A program made the translations under genes and the position numbers. A stretch of 11,013 nucleotides of DNA from an uncultured Ruminococcus sp. (GTDB lineage Bacteria; Bacillota_A; Clostridia; Oscillospirales; Acutalibacteraceae). Every line of letters begins with the position of its first letter. Within the stretch, counting starts at the first letter, position 1. This document shows positions 6,012-11,013 of this stretch, piece by piece. The notes below the pieces were generated by a model. The model worked only from the letters and a program-made list of their open reading frames with translations, was not told where the DNA came from and did no database searches. The stretch is taken from contig CACYEJ010000356.1 in the NCBI GenBank assembly GCA_902773395.1, positions 1-11,013 of the forward strand. The letters are read 5' to 3'.

Positions 6012-6920
6012 TTAATCCTTCAACAAATAAACCATAACTGCCTTTTGAGCATGAAGTCTGTTCTCAGCCTCTTCGAAGATTTCATCAGCATGCTTCTCAA
6101 ACACATCTGCTGTAATCTCCTCACCTCTGTGAGCCGGCAAACAATGAAGAACAACTGCATCGTCCTTAGCAAGGCTCATAAGCTCATCATTCACCTGATA
6201 GCCCTCAAATGCCTTTGCTCTAATCTGAGCCTCTTCCTCCTGACCCATTGAAGCCCAAACATCAGTAATCACTACATCAGCATCTACAGCGGCTTCCTTT
6301 GGTGTTCTGAACATCTGGAACTTGTCGCCGTATTCCTTTGCAAATTCAACAACTTTTTCATCGGGTTCGTAATTCTCCGGACAAGCAACAGAAATAGACA
6401 TTCCAGACTTTAATGCGCCTACGATAAGGGAATTCATCATATTGTTGCCGTCACCGATAAAGCACATTTTTAATCCGTCAAGTCTGCCCTTAATTTCTCT
6501 GATTGTCATAAGGTCTGCCAATACCTGACAGGGGTGACAGAAATCCGTCAAGCCGTTGATAATTGGAATTGAGCCGTACTCAGCAAGAGCCTCTACCTCA
6601 CTCTGCTCAAATGTTCTAATCATAATACCGTCAAGGTAACGTGAAAGCACTCTTGCTGTATCCTCAACAGGCTCGCCTCTGCCAATCTGAGTATTGTTGC
6701 TTGACAGGAAAAGTGCCGAGCCGCCGAGCTGGAACATACCTACCTCAAAGCTGACTCTTGTTCTTGTGCTTGCCTTCTCGAAAATCATACCTAGAGTTTT
6801 GCCTTCAAGATACTTTTTCGCAATACCATGCTTCTGCTCATATTTGAGCTGGTCTGCTAGGTTCAAAACCTCATTGATATCCTCACTAGACCAATCTAGG
6901 AGTTTTAATAAATGTTTCAT
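6012..6920 (-). CDS. argF: Ornithine carbamoyltransferase
   Basis: The enzyme transfers a carbamoyl group from carbamoyl phosphate to ornithine to make citrulline, in arginine synthesis (or in reverse in arginine catabolism), in the cytoplasm. The 302 residues carry the carbamoyl-phosphate motif STRTR (51-55), HPCQ (129-132), the ornithine-loop DVWASMG (220-226), HCLPAHRG (259-266) and the typical end NRLHAQKAVM. The frame extends to an ATG at 6947, but that codon lies inside a stem-loop and has no ribosome binding site. ATG 6920 has AAAGGA 9 bases upstream, and MKHLLKLLDW is the usual OTC beginning. It follows the ArgD-encoding frame by 93 bases, so the pair forms an arginine unit. No arcA or arcC neighbours are present, which favours the anabolic role. 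A -10-like TATAAT on the minus strand (7006-7001) without a good -35 could give it an extra promoter. Confidence 0.95.
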   Translation of the reverse strand: MKHLLKLLDWSSEDINEVLNLADQLKYEQKHGIAKKYLEGKTLGMIFEKASTRTRVSFEVGMFQLGGSALFLSSNNTQIGRGEPVEDTARVLSRYLDGIMIRTFEQSEVEALAEYGSIPIINGLTDFCHPCQVLADLMTIREIKGRLDGLKMCFIGDGNNMMNSLIVGALKSGMSISVACPENYEPDEKVVEFAKEYGDKFQMFRTPKEAAVDADVVITDVWASMGQEEEAQIRAKAFEGYQVNDELMSLAKDDAVVLHCLPAHRGEEITADVFEKHADEIFEEAENRLHAQKAVMVYLLKD

Positions 6921-6938
6921 TTTGATTTGTCCTTTCTG

Positions 6939-6993
6939 TTCCGGCATTAAGTGGGAAAGCTAATATTTTAAGCTCAACCCACTTTTGCCGGAA
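6939..6993 (-). promoter_or_regulatory. Long stem-loop in the argD-argF spacer
   Basis: TTCCGGCA (6939-6946) pairs with TGCCGGAA (6986-6993), and AGTGGG (6950-6955) with CCCACT (6978-6983), giving 14 bp interrupted by a small internal bulge, with a 22-nt loop that itself holds an AGCT/AGCT pair. It starts 21 bases after the ArgD stop and ends 18 bases before the argF ATG. There is no T-tail, so it is not a simple terminator. It may protect or cleave the bicistronic mRNA or adjust argF expression. Confidence 0.65.
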
Positions 6994-7013
6994 TTAATCC
7001 ATTATAAAAATTC

Positions 7014-10000
7014 TTATTCTTCCGTTTCAGACAGTGATTCGCTAATCGTTCTTTCAAGAATATCAAGACCCTCGTCAATGTCTGCATATTCAATATTGAG
7101 CGGCGGCAGTAATCTCAACAGCTTCTTTGCGGTAAGCACAAGCAATCCGTTCTCGGCACATTTCTCCTGAATTTCCGAAGCGTTGTCCTTTTCGAGTACA
7201 ATACCAATCATCAAGCCCATGCCACGAACTTCTTTAACACCGTCAAAACTCTTAATTCTCTGCCTCATATATTTGCCCTTTTTACGAACATCTTTGAGTA
7301 ATTCATCATCTGCAACTATGTCTACAATCTTCATTGCACCGGCACAAGCAATAACATTTCCGCCGAATGTCGTTCCGTTTGTACCCGTAGTCATTACATC
7401 GCTTAGCTTCTCATTGCACAAGCACGCCGACAAAGGCAAGCCGCCGCCAAGAGCCTTAGCTGAGGTAATGACATCAGGCTCAATGCCGTAATTCTCATAG
7501 CAGAACAGCTTACCGGTTCTGCCAATACCTGTCTGAATTTCATCAACGATAAGCAGTATGTCACGCTCTTTACAGAATTCGGCTAGCTCCTTCACAAATT
7601 CAGCGTCAAGAGGATTAACGCCGCCTTCACCCTGAATAAGCTCAATCATCACTGCACATGTATCGTCTGTTACGGAACTCTTGATGCTGGTCATATCGTT
7701 AGCCTTAGCATAGCTGAATCCCTCTGTAAACGGCATAAAGTACTTATGGAAAGCCTCTTGACCGGTTGCGGCAAGCGTGGTTATCGTTCTGCCGTGGAAT
7801 GAATTTTCAAGCGTAACAATATGAGTATGGCTTTCTCCATATTTATCGCTGCCGTATTTTCTCGCAAGCTTTATTGCGCACTCGTTAGCCTCTGCACCGG
7901 AGTTTGCAAAGAACACCTTGCTAAAGCCTGTTTTCAGACAAAGCAATTCCGCAAGCTGAATCTGAGTTGTATTGTAATAAATATTCGATGTGTGCTGAAC
8001 AAGGTCGAGCTGCTTGTCAACTGCATCAACCCATGAGCTGTTTGCAAAACCAAGTGCATTTACTCCGATACCGGAAGTAAAGTCTATATACTTTTTGTAG
8101 TTGATATCGTATGCAACCGAACCTGAGCCACTCTCCAGAACAACCGGTACACGCTTATAAACGTGCATCATGTTTTCCTCTTCTGTCTGCTTTACGATAT
8201 CAAAAATAGAGATATCCTCTTCTTCGTTCTCGTTTGTTTCTGTAGTTTTGTTTTCGTTATTTTCGTTATTTTTATTGTTCTCGTTATCGCTGTCTGTTTG
8301 CTCCTCGTCATCAGGTGTTGACTGAATTTTCATTGCAGCAAGATAAATTACCAGAATAAACAGGCACACTCCTGATACAAACGTACCGTAAAGAATACCC
8401 GGCGTATGATAATCAAAGCGAATACTGCTTGTTTGATTTAAGGGAACCTTTACTGCCATAAATCCGAAATCAACCTGATAGATATCTGCTTTCTCACCGT
8501 TTACGTAAGCTTTCCAGCCACGGTCGTAAGGCACACTAAAGAACACCAATTCGTACTCAGCATTATTTCTGCCCTCGCCTATATCAATCTTTGCTTCAAA
8601 GCCCTTTTTGTCACGCTTGAAGTCATAGCAGGAATTATTGATTCTGTCCTGACAATTTTTAATGTATTCCTCTTCGGTAAACTCAAACTCATTTCTGTCT
8701 GCCTGACCCATTCCGGCACCTACGCATAAATAGATATCGTCAAACGATTCTACTACCATTGCATTCAGCAGAGCAAGATGCTTATACTGCGTAGGAATTT
8801 TCTTGAAGGAATCTGCAATAATAAAATTATCAAACGTAAAGCCCATTGGGAGTACATACTCGTTTTCGTAGAAATCAAAACCATTCTGCGTATCGTAATA
8901 CTTCCAGCCGGGATATATCAAATCTCCGTTATCATCTGTAACATTAAATGAAGAATCCGAGTAATTAGCTATATACTTTACAGAACATAATGTTCTCAAT
9001 CCATACATACCCATTGATATGTTACTAAGCGTAGTACGGTCAAAATCCAAGCCTGCATAGAAATCCATAACCGAGCCGTTGACTGTGCTGTGAAAGCTCT
9101 GCATACCGGGAATTCTCCAGTAAATAGTGGTATTTTCGTTGTCGAGAACCTGCGAATCCTCAGCGTACTGAGCTTTGTTCTGTGAAATCTGTGCCATTTC
9201 CTCAAGCTGAGGATAATCGTAGCTTTCAATATTGTCTTTATCATATGACTGCTCGGAATAATCCAAAAGACAGATAACATCTGTTCTCCAGTCCTGAATA
9301 TCGTCAATTTTAATTTCATCGCCGCCATTGATAAGATTAGCTTTATAAATACTCAAATCATCGTAGCTTTGTACCTTCAAAGGAATATATACAGACATCA
9401 TTGTAGAAATAATCGCAAAAGATGTAATCAACGCACCAAAGCGATTGAACGCTGTTCTATTCTTCTTATAAAGACTTACAAGAATTGCACACAAAGCCAA
9501 ATTGAAAAAGGCAACAGCCACAAAAATCCAGAACATGGCTGTATCGCCCATTATGCCTAATCCTGCATTTTTCACCGGAGTAAATCCAATAACAAGGGTA
9601 ATAACCGATAATAAAACCAGACAAGTGATAATCGGCTTTTTCCATTTAATGGACGAATTCTCCAGTGCAGCCACCGAACCAAGCGACATCACAAGCATAA
9701 GCATGAAGAACCAACGCACATAGCTGTAATCTCTGAACATCTGAAACGAACTGTTCAGCACCGGTACAAACATAAATACTGCACAAACAATATAGAACAC
9801 ACGCAGCCATTTATATTTTCTCCGATTAAACATAACAGCGAATACACCAGCCATTGAGAACAGCGGCAGATAAGCTGTCATTGTTTTCCAAGCGCTGTCG
9901 AAATCCGGCAGATACACACCGCCGGTTGGATGCTCAGGCGGCATAAAGAAACAAAGCAAAAGCTGAGCATACATATAGGCACTTTCATACACATAATATC

Positions 10001-10802
10001 GCCAGCCGGTCATGTCTGTTTCGGAAACTCTGCTATTTCCCACAATATGATACAGTGACGGCAGCAGAATGAACATTGCTATTCCTGCGCCAAGCACCGC
10101 TTCCAGGAAAAGATAAACTGCGTTGCGAGCCGGCATTCTGTAGCTTTTCGTTGCTGTTCTGACTATCCAATATATCAGACAGAATACTGCCTCCGCAACA
10201 AAGAAATAGTAATTAACTATAGCACACACGGCAACCATTGCAGCAAATCTGCCTCTTTTGTTCTCATAAATAAACATATCCATAGTAAGCATGAGCAGAG
10301 GAAAGAACACAAATATATCTACAAAATGGAACACCATGCTGCTTATTGCAAATCCGGAAAACGCATACAGCATTGAACCGATTAAGGCATTGTTCTTATT
10401 TTTTACGTATCTCTTTAAAAACAGATACGCATTAAGCGAACAAAGTCCTATTTTTAAAATAGTAATTGGTCCCATAAGATATGGAATAGAATCTACCGGA
10501 AACGGAACCATTAGCCAGAAGAACGGACTGCCCAAGCTATAGTAGCTATAGCCTCCGACAAAAGCTGTTCCCAAATCGGTGTACCAGCTCCAGCCCCATT
10601 CGCCATTTTTTATCGCACTGCTCATGAGCTGATAAAATGGTATTACCTGTTGATTAAAGTCACCTGCATATAAATATTTACCTTTATCAATAATTATAGA
10701 AGGTACAATAAATAATGCAGCGATTATCGCACCCCACAAAAAAGCCTTTAGTGCATAACGCTCCTTCTTCGAACTGTGGGGGCTTAAAGTTGTTGTCTTC
10801 AT
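7014..10802 (-). CDS. YfhO-type membrane protein fused to acetylornithine aminotransferase (ArgD)
   Basis: One uninterrupted frame of 1262 residues. Residues 1-823 form a YfhO-family membrane protein: a first membrane segment at about 17-39, then GDFNQQVIPFYQLM (47-60) with the acidic residue expected of GT-C-like transferases, about a dozen membrane segments up to about 475, a soluble extracytoplasmic region (about 475-800), and a last segment at about 803-823. YfhO proteins act in lipoteichoic acid glycosylation in Staphylococcus and Bacillus. Residues 824-863 are an Asn/Glu/Asp-rich linker. Residues 864-1262 (399) are a complete ArgD, the PLP enzyme exchanging amino groups between glutamate and N-acetylglutamate semialdehyde: SGAEAN (968-973), FHGRT (1002-1006), DEIQTG (1087-1092), and PLP lysine Lys1116 in SAKALGGG. 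The start has GGGGAG about 8 bases upstream. argF lies downstream. ArgD might also be made separately from internal ATGs at 8171/8168. The reading frame is certain; whether the full fusion is made is not proved. Confidence 0.88.
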   Translation of the reverse strand: MKTTTLSPHSSKKERYALKAFLWGAIIAALFIVPSIIIDKGKYLYAGDFNQQVIPFYQLMSSAIKNGEWGWSWYTDLGTAFVGGYSYYSLGSPFFWLMVPFPVDSIPYLMGPITILKIGLCSLNAYLFLKRYVKNKNNALIGSMLYAFSGFAISSMVFHFVDIFVFFPLLMLTMDMFIYENKRGRFAAMVAVCAIVNYYFFVAEAVFCLIYWIVRTATKSYRMPARNAVYLFLEAVLGAGIAMFILLPSLYHIVGNSRVSETDMTGWRYYVYESAYMYAQLLLCFFMPPEHPTGGVYLPDFDSAWKTMTAYLPLFSMAGVFAVMFNRRKYKWLRVFYIVCAVFMFVPVLNSSFQMFRDYSYVRWFFMLMLVMSLGSVAALENSSIKWKKPIITCLVLLSVITLVIGFTPVKNAGLGIMGDTAMFWIFVAVAFFNLALCAILVSLYKKNRTAFNRFGALITSFAIISTMMSVYIPLKVQSYDDLSIYKANLINGGDEIKIDDIQDWRTDVICLLDYSEQSYDKDNIESYDYPQLEEMAQISQNKAQYAEDSQVLDNENTTIYWRIPGMQSFHSTVNGSVMDFYAGLDFDRTTLSNISMGMYGLRTLCSVKYIANYSDSSFNVTDDNGDLIYPGWKYYDTQNGFDFYENEYVLPMGFTFDNFIIADSFKKIPTQYKHLALLNAMVVESFDDIYLCVGAGMGQADRNEFEFTEEEYIKNCQDRINNSCYDFKRDKKGFEAKIDIGEGRNNAEYELVFFSVPYDRGWKAYVNGEKADIYQVDFGFMAVKVPLNQTSSIRFDYHTPGILYGTFVSGVCLFILVIYLAAMKIQSTPDDEEQTDSDNENNKNNENNENKTTETNENEEEDISIFDIVKQTEEENMMHVYKRVPVVLESGSGSVAYDINYKKYIDFTSGIGVNALGFANSSWVDAVDKQLDLVQHTSNIYYNTTQIQLAELLCLKTGFSKVFFANSGAEANECAIKLARKYGSDKYGESHTHIVTLENSFHGRTITTLAATGQEAFHKYFMPFTEGFSYAKANDMTSIKSSVTDDTCAVMIELIQGEGGVNPLDAEFVKELAEFCKERDILLIVDEIQTGIGRTGKLFCYENYGIEPDVITSAKALGGGLPLSACLCNEKLSDVMTTGTNGTTFGGNVIACAGAMKIVDIVADDELLKDVRKKGKYMRQRIKSFDGVKEVRGMGLMIGIVLEKDNASEIQEKCAENGLLVLTAKKLLRLLPPLNIEYADIDEGLDILERTISESLSETEE
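8166..8181 (-). promoter_or_regulatory. Possible internal ribosome binding site and start for stand-alone ArgD
   Basis: AGAGG (8181-8177) stands 5 bases before two consecutive in-frame ATG codons (8171 and 8168), which begin MMHVYKRVPVV. Initiation here would give an ArgD of about 385 residues. It would lack the segment SIFDIVKQTEEEN (865-877), which aligns with the normal N-terminus of clostridial ArgD, so it would be about 13 residues short. Confidence 0.4.
8214..8333 (-). repeat. Low-complexity Asn/Glu linker with a 9-bp tandem repeat
   Basis: This stretch encodes the 40-residue joint between the YfhO and ArgD modules. It begins STPDDEEQTDSDNENN and continues with runs of N and E. On the plus strand TTTTCGTTA occurs twice in direct succession (8251-8259, 8260-8268), with a degraded third copy (8269-8277). 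The unit is 9 bp, so slippage would alter linker length without breaking the frame. Confidence 0.7.
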
Positions 10803-10828
10803 TTAACAACTCCCCTGTATTGTACTGC

Positions 10829-10857
10829 ATTATACTCTAATACGTTAAGATTTAGCA
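10829..10857 (-). promoter_or_regulatory. Candidate weak promoter of the YfhO-ArgD gene
   Basis: A perfect TATAAT -10 (10834-10829) stands 17 bases from a poor -35, TGCTAA (10857-10852). Predicted start near 10822, about 20 nt before the ATG. The weak -35 could mean that an activator is needed or that the main promoter is elsewhere. Confidence 0.45.
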
Positions 10858-10874
10858 CTTATCTTTCTCTGAAC

Positions 10875-10901
10875 GGCAATTCGCAAGCTCTTGCCTTTTT
10901 T
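10875..10901 (+). terminator. Terminator-like hairpin on the plus strand
   Basis: GGCAA (10875-10879) pairs with TTGCC (10891-10895) around an 11-nt loop (which includes an alternative GCAAG/CTTGC pairing), then six T (10896-10901). No plus-strand gene precedes it, so it would only stop antisense transcription into or from the YfhO-ArgD promoter region. The stem is short. Confidence 0.35.
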
Positions 10902-11013
10902 GTTTTAACCGAAAGATTTTGCTTGAAGATTGCTTTATTTTTTTGATACTTGCTCTATCATAGTTTGTTTAGTTTCGCTGAGGGTAGTTTATCTCTCTAC
11001 GCTGCTTTATTGC

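Noticed and set aside
6921..6947. Upstream ATG of argF at 6947
   Set aside because: It lies inside the 6939-6993 stem-loop and has no ribosome binding site. ATG 6920 has AAAGGA and the normal OTC start.
7001..7022. ARG-box-like sequence around the ArgD stop (GAATAAGAATTTTTAT)
   Set aside because: It matches the Bacillus AhrC consensus at only about 11 of 18 positions and much of the match is plain A/T, which is not enough to call an operator.
10969..11013. Possible C-terminal end of a minus-strand gene (15 codons to a TAA at 10969-10971)
   Set aside because: Only 14 residues are visible, with no recognisable family signature. Any random frame could produce this.

Overview
The window reads as an AT-rich chromosomal segment from a Gram-positive, low-GC gut-type Firmicute, most likely a Clostridia/Ruminococcaceae-like organism. 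This is an inference from the strong AGGAGG-type ribosome binding sites, consensus sigma-A promoters (TTGACA-17-TATAAT), the archaeal/eukaryotic-type ProRS, the acetyl-CoA-type MetA, and a YfhO membrane protein typical of Firmicutes. I cannot name the species.

Layout. At the left edge a truncated minus-strand membrane protein (1-269) is transcribed away from a divergent promoter region (270-648). The plus strand then carries acpP (acyl carrier protein), proS (prolyl-tRNA synthetase) and metA (homoserine O-acetyltransferase). acpP is closed by a terminator at 908-935, proS has its own promoter at 949-977, and a strong terminator follows metA at 3528-3562. From 3563 to 4473 there is a gene-free convergent region of about 900 bp. 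It is unusually rich in structure: a GC-rich repeat block with a 19-bp hairpin, recurrent TTACTTTT motifs and a nested inverted repeat built on TGTGACGGG units. Everything from 4474 to 10802 is on the minus strand. In transcription order this is a 1262-codon reading frame joining a YfhO-type multi-pass membrane protein to a complete acetylornithine aminotransferase (ArgD), then argF (ornithine carbamoyltransferase), a DUF4037-like nucleotidyltransferase and thrH (phosphoserine phosphatase/homoserine phosphotransferase), the last from its own promoter at 5110-5138. The final 210 bases hold only a weak promoter and a terminator-like hairpin.

How the genes connect. ArgD and ArgF are sequential steps of arginine synthesis (N-acetylornithine, then ornithine to citrulline) and probably share a transcript; a long stem-loop lies between them. 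MetA and ThrH both consume homoserine, for methionine and threonine respectively, and lie on either side of the convergent intergenic region. acpP and proS are housekeeping genes.

The most striking observation is the YfhO-ArgD fusion. The two modules are in one uninterrupted frame, joined by a 40-residue Asn/Glu/Asp-rich linker directly after the last membrane segment. Predicted topology would place a catalytically intact ArgD on the cytoplasmic face of the membrane. Several gene starts were moved inward from the longest possible frame on ribosome-binding-site, terminator and family-numbering evidence (proS, metA, argF) and one was moved outward (the left-edge gene).
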